From the NCBI RefSeq assembly GCF_039889165.1, contig NZ_JAYMYY010000001.1:1488001-1552000 (forward strand): a stretch of 64,000 nt of DNA, read 5' to 3'. The stretch's first letter is position 1; each line of letters begins with the position of its first letter. Below are positions 36,312-45,347 of this stretch, piece after piece. This stretch comes from Pseudocitrobacter cyperus. Its GTDB lineage: Bacteria > Pseudomonadota > Gammaproteobacteria > Enterobacterales > Enterobacteriaceae. The notes under the pieces are model-generated. The model ran no database searches, was not told the DNA's origin, and worked only from the letters and a program-made list of their open reading frames with translations. The translations under genes were made by a program, and so were the position numbers.

Positions 36312-37178
36312 ATGGCAGCTAAGATTATTGACGGTAAAACGATTGCGCAGCAGGTGCGCTCTGAGGTTGCGGAAAAAGTGCAGGCGCGCATTGCGGCAGG
36401 AAAACGCGCACCTGGGCTTGCCGTTGTGCTGGTAGGCAGCAACCCGGCCTCACAAATTTATGTCGCAAGCAAACGTAAAGCCTGTGATGAAGTGGGTTTT
36501 GTCTCCCGCTCTTATGACCTGCCGGAAACCACCAGCGAAGCCGAACTGCTGGCTCTTATCGACACCCTCAACGCCGACAAAACCATTGACGGTATTCTGG
36601 TGCAACTGCCCCTTCCGGCTGGCATTGATAATGTGAAAGTGCTGGAACGTATCGCACCGGATAAAGACGTCGACGGTTTCCACCCTTATAATGTTGGCCG
36701 CCTGTGCCAGCGCGCACCGCGTCTGCGCCCTTGTACGCCGCGCGGTATCGTTACGCTGCTTGAGCGCTACAACATCGACACCTATGGGCTGAATGCCGTC
36801 GTCATCGGCGCATCCAACATCGTAGGCCGCCCGATGAGCATGGAGCTGCTGCTGGCTGGTTGTACGACCACGGTGACTCACCGCTTCACCAAAAACCTGC
36901 GTCACCATGTCGAAAATGCCGATCTGCTGATTGTTGCCGTCGGTAAACCCGGCTTTATTCCGGGAGACTGGATTAAAGAAGGCGCCATCGTGATGGACGT
37001 CGGTATTAACCGTCTGGAAAACGGCAAAGTGGTGGGCGATGTGGTCTTTGAGGATGCAGCAAAGCGCGCATCTTATATTACCCCGGTTCCGGGCGGCGTC
37101 GGCCCGATGACCGTTGCAACACTTATTCAGAATACGCTTCAGGCCTGTGAAGAGTATCACGACGTCGAGGAAGCATAA
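36312..37178 (+). CDS. folD: Methylenetetrahydrofolate dehydrogenase/cyclohydrolase FolD
   Basis: A 288-aa bifunctional enzyme converting 5,10-methylene-THF to 10-formyl-THF. It has YVASKRKAC with the catalytic Lys, the QLPLP motif, and the NADP-binding GASNIVGRPM. Nearly identical to E. coli FolD over the whole length; the ATG at 36312 gives the E. coli N terminus (MAAKIIDGKTIAQQ). Its stop overlaps the ybcJ start by one base. It marks the core-genome boundary next to the fim locus. Confidence 0.97.
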   Translation: MAAKIIDGKTIAQQVRSEVAEKVQARIAAGKRAPGLAVVLVGSNPASQIYVASKRKACDEVGFVSRSYDLPETTSEAELLALIDTLNADKTIDGILVQLPLPAGIDNVKVLERIAPDKDVDGFHPYNVGRLCQRAPRLRPCTPRGIVTLLERYNIDTYGLNAVVIGASNIVGRPMSMELLLAGCTTTVTHRFTKNLRHHVENADLLIVAVGKPGFIPGDWIKEGAIVMDVGINRLENGKVVGDVVFEDAAKRASYITPVPGGVGPMTVATLIQNTLQACEEYHDVEEA

Positions 37179-37390
37179 TGGCCACATTCTCTTTAGGAAA
37201 ACACCCGCACGTTGAGTTGTGCGATCTGCTGAAACTGGAAGGCTGGGCCGAGAGCGGCGCTCAGGCGAAGATCGTCATCGCCGACGGTCAGGTGAAAGTT
37301 GACGGCGCGGTTGAAACCCGCAAGCGCTGTAAAATTGTCGCCGGGCAGACGGTAAGCTTTGCCGGGCAGAGCATTAGCGTCACGGCGTAA
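37178..37390 (+). CDS. ybcJ: S4-domain RNA-binding protein YbcJ
   Basis: A 70-aa protein that is essentially a single S4 RNA-binding fold (HVELCDLLKLEGWAESGAQAKI). It is the usual partner downstream of folD in enterobacteria; the TAATG overlap supports translational coupling. Its RNA target is unknown. Confidence 0.93.
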   Translation: MATFSLGKHPHVELCDLLKLEGWAESGAQAKIVIADGQVKVDGAVETRKRCKIVAGQTVSFAGQSISVTA

Positions 37391-37527
37391 GCCGTTTAAT
37401 ACCCGGCGGCGTTTGACGCTCCGGGTATTCTCTCCCTCCCGGAATCAGCATAGTTTCAGAATCGTGCGGGGATCTATCGCGACAAATTCACTGTTATATT
37501 TGGCGCAAATTCTATGGAGCCACCGCG

Positions 37528-38049
37528 ATTCCAACCGTCATTACTCACGCCGCTGTTCCGCTGTGTCTGGGCTTAGGGCTCGGCAGTAAAATCATTCCTC
37601 CCCGACTACTGTTCACGGGCATTGTGCTCGCGATGCTGCCTGACGCCGACGTGCTGGCGTTTAAATTTGGCGTTGCCTACGGCAATATCTTTGGGCATCG
37701 CGGCTTTACCCACTCACTGCTTTTTGCTTTCATCGTTCCACTCCTTTGTGTGCTGATTGGCCGAAGAGGGTTTAGGGTCGGGCTGATGCGTTGCTGGTTA
37801 TTTCTCACCGTGTCGCTGCTATCGCACAGCCTGTTGGATTCGGTGACAACCGGCGGGAAAGGCGTCGGCTGGCTGTGGCCGTGGTCGGATGAACGCTTCT
37901 TTGCGCCATGGCAGGTGATTAAGGTCGCGCCGTTTGCACTGTCGCAATATGTCACGCCGTATGGGCATCAGGTGATTATATCGGAACTGCTATGGGTATG
38001 GCTTCCGGGCGTGGTGTTGATGGGAATATTGTGGTGGCAAAGGCGTTGA
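37528..38049 (+). CDS. ybcI: Inner-membrane YbcI (DUF457/LexA-independent hydrolase-like), ATT start
   Basis: A 173-aa membrane protein with the family's N-terminal TVITHAAVPLCLGLGLGSK, the metal-site-like DADV and FGHRGFTHSL motifs, and WPWSDERFF near the middle. These His/Asp motifs are typical of YdjM/YbcI-type putative metal-dependent hydrolases. The coding frame begins at codon ATT where the E. coli protein starts MPTVITH. GGAG lies nine bases upstream of that ATT. No ATG, GTG or TTG is in frame nearby; the next is a GTG at 37624 that would remove the conserved N terminus. The length from ATT equals E. coli YbcI. Confidence 0.85.
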   Translation: MPTVITHAAVPLCLGLGLGSKIIPPRLLFTGIVLAMLPDADVLAFKFGVAYGNIFGHRGFTHSLLFAFIVPLLCVLIGRRGFRVGLMRCWLFLTVSLLSHSLLDSVTTGGKGVGWLWPWSDERFFAPWQVIKVAPFALSQYVTPYGHQVIISELLWVWLPGVVLMGILWWQRR

Positions 38050-38065
38050 TGAGTGCGCGCTGATG

Positions 38066-38172
38066 CCCTCACCCCGGCCCTCTCCCACAGGGAGAGGGTG
38101 GAAACCAGAGCAGGTCTTGAATATATCCGCGGTCGGTTCCCTCTCCCTGCGGGAGAGGGTTAGGGTGAGGGG
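38066..38172. repeat. Interspersed double-hairpin repeat, copy A
   Basis: A 107-base palindromic element. CCCTCACC at the left end pairs with GGTGAGGG at the right, and each half holds a CCCTCTCCC/GGGAGAGGG hairpin. A close relative lies at 61275-61386. Both are between convergent genes, here ybcI and cysS, and probably act as bidirectional terminators or mRNA stabilisers. Confidence 0.85.
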
Positions 38173-39564
38173 TCACTTACGACGCCACGTCGTCCCCTGT
38201 GGGCCATCTTCCAGCACGATACCCATCTCATTGAGACGGTCACGCGCCGCATCCGCTGCTGCCCAGTCTTTTGCTTTACGCGCATCCAGACGTTGTTGAA
38301 TCAACGCTTCAATTTCCGCGACTTCACCATCATCTGCCTGAGCACCGCTTTGCAGGAAGGTTTCCGGCGCCTGCTCCAGCAGGCCAAGCACGGATGCGAG
38401 CTTACGCAGACAGGTTGCCGCAGCGTTCGCTTCTTCGCTATTGCCCGCCTGCTTGGCGTTGTTCACTTCTTTCGCTAAATCGAAAAGCACCGCGTAAGCC
38501 ACCGGGGTGTTGAAATCATCATCCATCGCCTCTTTGAAGCGATCGATATACTGTGCACTGCGCACAAATTCAACATCTGTCTGGGTCGTGCCACGCAGCG
38601 CCGTATAGAGGCGCTCCAGCGCGGAACGCGCCTGCTTCAGGTTATCTTCGCTGTAGTTCAACTGGCTACGATAGTGGCCGGACATCAGGAAGTAACGCAC
38701 GGTTTCCGCATCGTAGTACTTCAGCACATCGCGCACGGTAAAAAAGTTGCCCAGCGATTTTGACATTTTCTCGCGGTCAACCATTACCATCCCGGAGTGC
38801 ATCCAGTAGTTAACGTATTCGCCATCGTGCGCGCAGGTAGACTGGGCGATTTCATTTTCGTGGTGCGGGAACATCAGGTCAGAACCGCCGCCGTGGATAT
38901 CAAAATGGTGCCCAAGCTGTTTGCAGTTCATCGCTGAACATTCAATGTGCCAGCCCGGACGCCCTTCGCCCCACGGAGACGGCCAGCTTGGCTCGCCCGC
39001 TTTTGACATTTTCCACAGCACGAAGTCCATCGGGTTACGTTTGACTTCAGCCACTTCAACGCGCGCGCCAGCCTGCAACTGCTCCAGATCCTGGCGCGAC
39101 AACTTGCCGTAGTTCGGGTCGGTCGGCACGGAGAACATCACATCGCCGCTTTCAGCCACATACGCGTGACCGCGTTCGATCAGACGCTCGGTAATCTCGA
39201 TAATTTCATGAATATGGTGCGTTGCGCGTGGTTCTGCATCCGGGCGCAAAATATTCAGCGCATCGAAATCTTTATGCATTTCGACGATCATACGATCGAC
39301 CAGGGCCACGAAGCTTTCGCCGTTTTCATTGGCGCGTTTGATGATTTTATCGTCAATATCGGTGATATTGCGGACATACTTAAGTTTGTAACCCAGGAAA
39401 CGCAGGTACCTCGCGACCACATCAAAGGAGACAAATGTACGCCCATGACCAATATGACAGAGGTCGTAAACGGTAATTCCACACACGTACATGCCGACTT
39501 CACCGGCGTGAATAGGCTTAAATTCCTCTTTTTGGCGGGTCATTGTATTGAAGATTTTTAGCAT
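38173..39564 (-). CDS. cysS: Cysteinyl-tRNA synthetase CysS
   Basis: A 463-aa class I synthetase. The HIGH motif is HIGH in CHIGHGRTF, the KMSKS motif is EKMSKSLGNF, and zinc ligands are C28 (VCGITVYD) with C209 and nearby His residues (ECSAM, HHENE). It charges tRNA-Cys. The ATG at 39564 gives the E. coli N terminus (MLKIFNTMTRQKEEF); the longer frame has no support. The region near residues 370-395 differs more from E. coli than the rest. It is divergent from ppiB. Confidence 0.96.
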   Translation of the reverse strand: MLKIFNTMTRQKEEFKPIHAGEVGMYVCGITVYDLCHIGHGRTFVSFDVVARYLRFLGYKLKYVRNITDIDDKIIKRANENGESFVALVDRMIVEMHKDFDALNILRPDAEPRATHHIHEIIEITERLIERGHAYVAESGDVMFSVPTDPNYGKLSRQDLEQLQAGARVEVAEVKRNPMDFVLWKMSKAGEPSWPSPWGEGRPGWHIECSAMNCKQLGHHFDIHGGGSDLMFPHHENEIAQSTCAHDGEYVNYWMHSGMVMVDREKMSKSLGNFFTVRDVLKYYDAETVRYFLMSGHYRSQLNYSEDNLKQARSALERLYTALRGTTQTDVEFVRSAQYIDRFKEAMDDDFNTPVAYAVLFDLAKEVNNAKQAGNSEEANAAATCLRKLASVLGLLEQAPETFLQSGAQADDGEVAEIEALIQQRLDARKAKDWAAADAARDRLNEMGIVLEDGPQGTTWRRK

Positions 39565-39748
39565 CGATAATTCCATATTGACGTGTGTTGTCTGAGCTTG
39601 CGCCTGAAACGGCATATTCTACCCGTAATTCAACTCTGAAGCAGCACACATTGCAAGGTGATCGAACCTCACGGTTATGCTATAACAGGCGCCTATATAC
39701 GACTCGCACGCGAGTTAACGCACCACTATAACGGAACAGGATGCAGAA

Positions 39749-40243
39749 ATGGTTACTTTCCACACTAATCACGGCGATATCGTAATCAAAACCTTTGATG
39801 ACAAAGCGCCGGAAACAGTTAAAAACTTCCTGGACTACTGCCGCGAAGGTTTCTACAACAACACGATTTTCCACCGTGTCATTAATGGTTTTATGATCCA
39901 GGGCGGCGGTTTTGAGCCGGGCATGAATCAGAAAACCACCAAAGAAGCTATCAAAAACGAAGCCAACAACGGCCTGAAAAACACCCGTGGCACGCTGGCA
40001 ATGGCGCGTACTCAGGCTCCGCACTCCGCAACTGCGCAGTTCTTCATCAACGTGGCTGACAACGACTTCCTGAACTTCTCCGGCGAAAGCCTGCAGGGTT
40101 GGGGCTACTGCGTATTCGCAGAAGTCGTAGAAGGCATGGACGTGGTTGATAAAATCAAAGCTGTCGCGACAGGCCGCAGCGGTATGCACCAGGACGTTCC
40201 TAAAGAAGACGTTGTTATCGAAAGCGTGACCGTCAGCGAGTAA
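39749..40243 (+). CDS. ppiB: Cytoplasmic peptidyl-prolyl isomerase PpiB (cyclophilin)
   Basis: A 164-aa cyclophilin without signal peptide. It has the catalytic FHRVINGFMIQGG, MARTQAPHSATAQFFIN and GYCVFAEVVEGMDVV blocks. It catalyses cis-trans isomerisation of proline bonds. Only two bases separate it from lpxH, so they are probably co-transcribed. Confidence 0.96.
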   Translation: MVTFHTNHGDIVIKTFDDKAPETVKNFLDYCREGFYNNTIFHRVINGFMIQGGGFEPGMNQKTTKEAIKNEANNGLKNTRGTLAMARTQAPHSATAQFFINVADNDFLNFSGESLQGWGYCVFAEVVEGMDVVDKIKAVATGRSGMHQDVPKEDVVIESVTVSE

Positions 40244-40245
40244 TC

Positions 40246-40968
40246 GTGGCGACACTCTTTATTGCAGATTTGCACCTGCAAACAGAAGAACCGGCGATCA
40301 CCGCCGGTTTTCTGCGTTTTTTAGCCGGAGAGGCGCGTCGCGCCGATGCGCTCTATATTCTCGGCGACCTCTTCGAAGCGTGGATCGGCGACGACGACCC
40401 CAATCCCCTGCACCAGCAAATTGCTGCCGCGATCAAATCGCTGGTTGATTCCGGTGTGCCCTGCTATTTCATTCACGGTAATCGTGATTTTCTGGTGGGG
40501 AAACGCTTTGCCAAACAAAGTGGCATGACGCTGCTGCCGGAAGAACAACGCCTTGAATTGTACGGCCGCCCGGTGTTAATTCTGCATGGCGATACACTTT
40601 GCACCGATGATGCGGGCTATCAGGCGTTTCGCGCCAAAGTGCATACCCCCTGGATCCAGAAACTCTTCCTGATGCTGCCGCTGTTTATCCGCCAGAAAAT
40701 TGCCGCCCGCATGCGTGCCGACAGCAAAGCCGCCAACCGCCATAAATCGATGGAGATTATGGATGTGAACGACCAGGCGGTGGTGGATGTAATGGAAAAG
40801 CATCACGTACAGTGGCTGATTCACGGGCATACGCATCGCCCGGATGTACATACGTTGACCGCCAACGGCGAGCCCGCGTTTCGCGTTGTGCTGGGCGCCT
40901 GGCATGTGGAAGGGTCGATGGTGAAAGTCACCGCGCAGGATGTTGAACTGATCGCTTTCCCGTTTTAA
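40246..40968 (+). CDS. lpxH: UDP-2,3-diacylglucosamine hydrolase LpxH
   Basis: A 240-aa calcineurin-type phosphoesterase of lipid A synthesis. It hydrolyses UDP-2,3-diacylglucosamine to lipid X and UMP at the inner membrane. Metal motifs are visible in order: ADLHL, LGDLFEAWIGDD, HGNRD, HGDTL and HGHTHRP. It starts with GTG at 40246, and the ppiB stop is only two bases upstream. The residue after DLHL is Gln where E. coli has Cys; this is outside the metal set. Confidence 0.96.
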   Translation: MATLFIADLHLQTEEPAITAGFLRFLAGEARRADALYILGDLFEAWIGDDDPNPLHQQIAAAIKSLVDSGVPCYFIHGNRDFLVGKRFAKQSGMTLLPEEQRLELYGRPVLILHGDTLCTDDAGYQAFRAKVHTPWIQKLFLMLPLFIRQKIAARMRADSKAANRHKSMEIMDVNDQAVVDVMEKHHVQWLIHGHTHRPDVHTLTANGEPAFRVVLGAWHVEGSMVKVTAQDVELIAFPF

Positions 40969-40998
40969 TTATCGCGTAACATTCCCGTAATTCCGCCT

Positions 40999-41014
40999 AC
41001 GCAACCGTTTTCCT
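40999..41014 (+). promoter_or_regulatory. PurR operator of purEK
   Basis: ACGCAACCGTTTTCCT matches the PUR box consensus (ACGCAAACGTTTTCNT) at all but one defined position, about 70 bases before the purE start. PurR with hypoxanthine or guanine should repress purEK here, as in E. coli. Confidence 0.9.
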
Positions 41015-41086
41015 TGCCTGATTTCCATGCTATTCTCTGTCGCCTACAACGTCGTGTGCAGCACACCCACAGGAGTTTTAAGACGT

Positions 41087-41596
41087 ATGTCTTCCCGCAA
41101 TAATCCGGCACGTATCGCTATCGTGATGGGGTCCAAAAGCGACTGGGCTACCATGCAGTTTGCTACCGAAATTCTTGATATCCTGAATGTTCCTCACCAT
41201 GTCGAAGTGGTTTCCGCCCACCGCACACCCGATAAACTGTTCAGCTTCGCCGAAAGCGCGGAAGAGAACGGCTATCAGGTGATTATCGCGGGCGCGGGCG
41301 GCGCGGCGCATCTGCCGGGCATGATTGCGGCCAAAACCCTGGTTCCGGTGCTGGGTGTGCCGGTACAGAGCGCGGCGCTGAGCGGCGTGGACAGCCTCTA
41401 CTCCATCGTCCAGATGCCACGCGGCATTCCGGTCGGTACGCTGGCGATTGGCAAAGCGGGTGCGGCAAACGCCGCCCTGCTGGCAGCGCAGATCCTCGCG
41501 CAGCACGATGCCGAATTACATCAACGCCTGGCAGACTGGCGCCGCGCGCAAACCGACGAGGTGCTGGAAAATCCTGACCCGCGGGGTGACGCATGA
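41087..41596 (+). CDS. purE: N5-carboxyaminoimidazole ribonucleotide mutase PurE
   Basis: A 169-aa class I PurE that moves the carboxyl of N5-CAIR to C4 (CAIR) in purine synthesis. It has the GSKSDW nucleotide-binding start, SAHRTPDK with the catalytic His and the AGGAAHLPGM loop. The ATG at 41087 has AGGAG upstream and matches the E. coli start. Its stop overlaps the purK start by four bases. Confidence 0.97.
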   Translation: MSSRNNPARIAIVMGSKSDWATMQFATEILDILNVPHHVEVVSAHRTPDKLFSFAESAEENGYQVIIAGAGGAAHLPGMIAAKTLVPVLGVPVQSAALSGVDSLYSIVQMPRGIPVGTLAIGKAGAANAALLAAQILAQHDAELHQRLADWRRAQTDEVLENPDPRGDA

Positions 41597-42660
41597 AACA
41601 GGTTTGCGTACTGGGCAACGGTCAGCTAGGCCGCATGCTGCGCCAGGCTGGGGAACCACTCGGTATTGCCGTCTGGCCCGTGGGGCTCGAAGCCTCGCCG
41701 GAAGCGGTGCCGTTTCAGCAGAGTGTGATCACCGCTGAAATCGAACGCTGGCCGGAAACCGCATTAACCCGCGAGCTGGCGCTGCATCCGGCATTTGTTA
41801 ACCGCGACGTGTTCCCGATCATTGCCGATCGCCTGACGCAAAAGCAGTTGTTCGACAAACTCAGCCTGCCGACCGCACCGTGGCAACTGCTGGCCGAACA
41901 GAGTGAATGGCCAGCCATCTTTGAACGTCTGGGCGAACTGGCTATCGTTAAGCGCCGCACCGGCGGCTACGATGGCCGTGGTCAGTGGCGTCTGCGTGCC
42001 GATGAGACCACCCAGTTGCCAACTGAGTGCTACGGTGAATGTATCGTCGAGCAAGGTATTAACTTCTCGGGCGAAGTCTCGCTGGTGGGCGCGCGCGCGC
42101 ATAACGGTAGCACCGTGTTCTATCCGCTGACCCATAACCTGCATCAGGACGGCATTTTACGCATGAGCGTGGCTTTCCCGCAGGCAAATGCACAACAGCA
42201 GAATCAGGCTGAAAGCATGCTGTCGGCGATCATGCACGAGTTAAACTACGTTGGCGTAATGGCGATGGAGTGTTTTATTACCCCTGGCGGATTACTGATT
42301 AACGAACTGGCGCCGCGCGTACACAACAGCGGGCACTGGACGCAAAATGGCGCCACCATCAGTCAGTTTGAGCTGCATCTGCGCGCCATTACCGATCTGC
42401 CGCTGCCGCCGCCGATGGTTAACAGCCCGTCGGTGATGGTCAACCTGATTGGCAGCGACCTGAACTATGACTGGCTGAAACTGCCGCTGGTGCATCTGCA
42501 CTGGTACGATAAAGAGGTTCGCCCGGGCCGCAAGGTGGGGCATCTCAACCTGAACGACAGCGATAACGGGCGGCTTTGCGCGACCCTTGAAGCCCTCACA
42601 CCTCTGCTGCCGGCCGAATACGCCAGCGGAATAAGCTGGGCGCAGTCGAAACTGGTTTAA
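41593..42660 (+). CDS. purK: N5-carboxyaminoimidazole ribonucleotide synthase PurK
   Basis: A 355-aa ATP-grasp enzyme making N5-CAIR from AIR, bicarbonate and ATP, supplying PurE. It begins QVCVLGNGQLGRML and has KRRTGGYDGRGQW (ATP-binding loop) and ECFITPGGLLINELAPRVHNSGHWT. It overlaps purE as ATGA, and a GC hairpin follows the stop. Confidence 0.97.
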   Translation: MKQVCVLGNGQLGRMLRQAGEPLGIAVWPVGLEASPEAVPFQQSVITAEIERWPETALTRELALHPAFVNRDVFPIIADRLTQKQLFDKLSLPTAPWQLLAEQSEWPAIFERLGELAIVKRRTGGYDGRGQWRLRADETTQLPTECYGECIVEQGINFSGEVSLVGARAHNGSTVFYPLTHNLHQDGILRMSVAFPQANAQQQNQAESMLSAIMHELNYVGVMAMECFITPGGLLINELAPRVHNSGHWTQNGATISQFELHLRAITDLPLPPPMVNSPSVMVNLIGSDLNYDWLKLPLVHLHWYDKEVRPGRKVGHLNLNDSDNGRLCATLEALTPLLPAEYASGISWAQSKLV

Positions 42661-42669
42661 GCCGTCTGT

Positions 42670-42699
42670 GCCGGGGAATGCATCTTCCCCTTCCCCGGC
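42670..42699 (+). terminator. Hairpin after purK
   Basis: GCCGGGGAA pairs with TTCCCCGGC around a 12-base loop just after the purK stop. The downstream T-run is short. Confidence 0.6.
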
Positions 42700-42764
42700 C
42701 CCCTCTGTGAAGCGTAGAATCCCGTCCGTATTACCTCTCCGATTGATTAAAGAAGGATTTGCCC

Positions 42765-43850
42765 ATGAATAATGGGACGGACTACCGGGCCATTCTGACT
42801 TCCGGTACCCCCATCATTGACGTTCGCGCCCCCGTTGAGTTTGCCCAGGGCTCCCTGCCCGGTGCAATCAATTTACCGCTGATGAATGACGATGAGCGCG
42901 CCGCCGTCGGCACCTGCTATAAACGTCAGGGGCCGGATGCCGCGCTGGCGCTGGGTCATCAACTGGTCAGTGGCGAAACCCGCGAGCAACGCATCCGCGG
43001 CTGGCTCGACGCCTGCTCCAGCGCTGAACACGGTTATCTCTGCTGCGCCCGCGGCGGCCAACGTTCGCATATCGTTCAGGCATGGCTGGAAGAGCGCGGC
43101 ACCACTTATCCCCTGATTGAAGGGGGTTACAAAGCACTGCGTCAGGCCGCGATCCAGGCCACGGAAGCGCTGGTTCAGCATCCCATCGTGCTGATTGGCG
43201 GCTGTACGGGTAATGGCAAAACGCCGCTGGTACGCAAGCAGCCTTTTGGCATCGATCTCGAAGGGCTTGCTCATCACCGGGGCTCCTCTTTTGGCAGAAC
43301 CCTTGATGCCCAGCATCCGCAGGCGACCTTTGAAAATCACCTCGCCTGTGCGCTGCTACAGCGCAGCCATGGCCAGGAGACGCTGCGCTGGGTGCTGGAA
43401 GATGAAGGCTTTATGATTGGCTCTAACCACCTGCCGGAATGCCTGCGCGAAAGAATGGTGCAATCGCCTATCGCCGTGGTGGAAGATCCCTTTGCAGTTC
43501 GTCTGGAACGCCTACGGGAAGAGTATTTCACACATATGCATCAGGCGTTTATGGCCGCCTTTGGTGAAGAGCAGGGTTGGCAGGAATACAGCGAATATCT
43601 GCATCACGGCTTGTTCGCCATCCGCCGACGTCTGGGGCTACAGCGATTTACTGAACTGACGCAAAAACTCGACCGGGCACTTGCAGAGCAGCAGCGTAGC
43701 GGTTCAACCGAACCGCACTTCGCCTGGCTCATTCCATTGCTGAATGAGTATTACGACCCAATGTACCGCTATCAACTGGAGAAAAAAGCCAGCAAGATTG
43801 TGTTCTGCGGCACATCGGAAGCGGTGGAAGAGTGGTTGTTGGAGGAGTAA
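42765..43850 (+). CDS. selU: tRNA 2-selenouridine/geranyl-2-thiouridine synthase SelU (MnmH)
   Basis: A 361-aa protein. The N-terminal rhodanese domain has its active Cys in YLCCARGGQRS near residue 96, and the C-terminal P-loop domain has Walker A GGCTGNGKTPLV near residue 146. It replaces sulfur by selenium in the wobble 2-thiouridine of tRNA for Lys, Glu and Gln, via a geranylated intermediate. The ATG at 42765 follows AGAAGGA; an in-frame TTG two codons earlier is less likely. Confidence 0.95.
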   Translation: MNNGTDYRAILTSGTPIIDVRAPVEFAQGSLPGAINLPLMNDDERAAVGTCYKRQGPDAALALGHQLVSGETREQRIRGWLDACSSAEHGYLCCARGGQRSHIVQAWLEERGTTYPLIEGGYKALRQAAIQATEALVQHPIVLIGGCTGNGKTPLVRKQPFGIDLEGLAHHRGSSFGRTLDAQHPQATFENHLACALLQRSHGQETLRWVLEDEGFMIGSNHLPECLRERMVQSPIAVVEDPFAVRLERLREEYFTHMHQAFMAAFGEEQGWQEYSEYLHHGLFAIRRRLGLQRFTELTQKLDRALAEQQRSGSTEPHFAWLIPLLNEYYDPMYRYQLEKKASKIVFCGTSEAVEEWLLEE

Positions 43851-43856
43851 AAACAC

Positions 43857-43887
43857 AAAAAAACCGGACGGTGTCACCACCGGCCGG
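43857..43887 (-). terminator. Terminator of the porin gene
   Basis: Read on the minus strand, a CCGGCCGGTG stem (one mismatch) with a four-base loop is followed by seven T residues. It lies between the convergent selU and porin genes and may work both ways. Confidence 0.8.
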
Positions 43888-43926
43888 CTTTACTCTTTTA
43901 CGCTCCCTCACGCGGAGGGAAACAAC

Positions 43927-45066
43927 TTAGAAGTCGTAACGCAGACGCACCAGGTTCATATCACCCAGGTCATCGGTGCTGGAAGTAAACACGTGTTCGT
44001 AATCAACACGGAAACCGTAATCCAACTGGAAGCTGATACCTACGCCGTTGTCGGTACGCAGATAGTTACGACCATTCACGTATTCAATACGGTCACCCAT
44101 AAAGTACGGCTGGATGGATTTAACAGCGTATTGACCAATCGGGAAGGTGTAACCCGCGAAGTATTCCAGACCCCACGCGTCGCCCGCGAAGTAATCTTTC
44201 GCGTCGATTTTCTTGGTGGTCATGAAGTTCTGGTACCAGCCGCCGCCCAGGGCGAAAGTCCAGTTGTCCGGTTTCCAGCTAAACGCGGTACCGACAATGT
44301 TCTGATCGTAGGTTTTGCTGCCCTGATCTTCACCGCGCATTTCAGCACGCGTGTAGTTCCAGGAGGTACCCCAGGTCAGGTCTTTGGTGATGTGGTAATC
44401 CACACCCAGAGAACCGCCACCACGACGTTTATATTTCAGGCCGTTGTTCGGGTTAAGGTCATCGCTGAACAGGTAAGAAGCGTAGAGATCAACATCGCCT
44501 ACAGTTTTCTTATATTTCAGAGAGTTACGGGTACGATAAGAACCATCGTAGTCGCCGTTGATACCGTTACCCGGAGCCTGACCAATCATGTCGTAGTCCC
44601 AGATATCGGTTTTCGCGCCAACCACATCATAGTAGATGCTGTTCTGTTGGCCGAAGGTCAGCGTACCCCAGGTATCGCTTTTCAGACCGGTGTAGAGCAT
44701 ACGACGGGTGGTGTCGTTTGCGCCATCGGCATAGTGATTATCCCAGTTGAACATCGCCGGGAAGTTAACGCCCAGTTCGTAGTAGCTGACCCAGCTAATA
44801 TCATCGAACAGGTAGTAATCAGCAGCGAAACGGAAACGGGTGCCGCCGTCGAAGCCATTACGTTTGTAGCCGTTCGCACCATCATCCCCGGTCATATTCT
44901 GGAACTGAGGACGGATACTCCCGCCAACGGTGAAGTTGAGACGGCTAAGCGGATCGCCTGCCTGCGGATCAGCTTTTAAAACGGTGATTTCCGCTTGAGT
45001 TGCGAAAGTCGTCAGTGCCACTGCTGCGCCGATCGAGAGTGCCAGCGCTTTTATTTTTATGGACAT
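43927..45066 (-). CDS. Outer-membrane porin
   Basis: A 379-aa porin with signal peptide (ends ATQA), a mature N-terminal beta strand (FTVGGSIRPQF), repeated aromatic-girdle strands and C-terminal RLRYDF with terminal Phe. It is related to general or sugar-specific porins but is not OmpC, OmpF or PhoE by sequence as I recall them. Its exact family and substrate are unknown. E. coli has other genes between selU and ybbP, so this is a locus-specific insertion. The codon bias is strong (few rare codons), suggesting high expression. Confidence 0.85.
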   Translation of the reverse strand: MSIKIKALALSIGAAVALTTFATQAEITVLKADPQAGDPLSRLNFTVGGSIRPQFQNMTGDDGANGYKRNGFDGGTRFRFAADYYLFDDISWVSYYELGVNFPAMFNWDNHYADGANDTTRRMLYTGLKSDTWGTLTFGQQNSIYYDVVGAKTDIWDYDMIGQAPGNGINGDYDGSYRTRNSLKYKKTVGDVDLYASYLFSDDLNPNNGLKYKRRGGGSLGVDYHITKDLTWGTSWNYTRAEMRGEDQGSKTYDQNIVGTAFSWKPDNWTFALGGGWYQNFMTTKKIDAKDYFAGDAWGLEYFAGYTFPIGQYAVKSIQPYFMGDRIEYVNGRNYLRTDNGVGISFQLDYGFRVDYEHVFTSSTDDLGDMNLVRLRYDF

Positions 45067-45262
45067 TGTTTTTCCTTGAATAGGTTAACTGCCATTTATT
45101 TAGCAACTGAATACTATCGTGGATAAATGAACTTATCTTTACCGTTTTTTAATAATTTGTGCGGTTAACCTGACTGTTCTATACAATCTGTGCCTTTATT
45201 GAACAAATCCACGGAACTTTCAGGGGCAAAGGGAAAAGTGAGATTTGGCGCGCAGTTTTCTT

Positions 45263-45342
45263 TGCCCGGTAGCGTTAGCGCATACCGGGCCTACGAGAAG
45301 CACAACGTGGGTAAGCCGGATAAGCGCCAGCGCCATCCGGCA
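45263..45342. repeat. Two REP units (BIME)
   Basis: Two imperfect palindromes of the enterobacterial REP type: 45263-45295 (CCCGGTAGCG...GCGCATACCGGGC) and 45311-45342 (GCCGGATAAGCG...CGCCATCCGGC). They sit between the porin promoter region and the ybbP stop, where they can stabilise mRNA or bind gyrase/IHF. Confidence 0.85.
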
Positions 45343-45347
45343 ATGAG

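Noticed and set aside
43744..44979. 411-aa open frame on the + strand
   Set aside because: It is antisense to the porin, which has signal peptide, beta strands and terminal Phe. Strong codon bias of the porin leaves the opposite strand open by chance.
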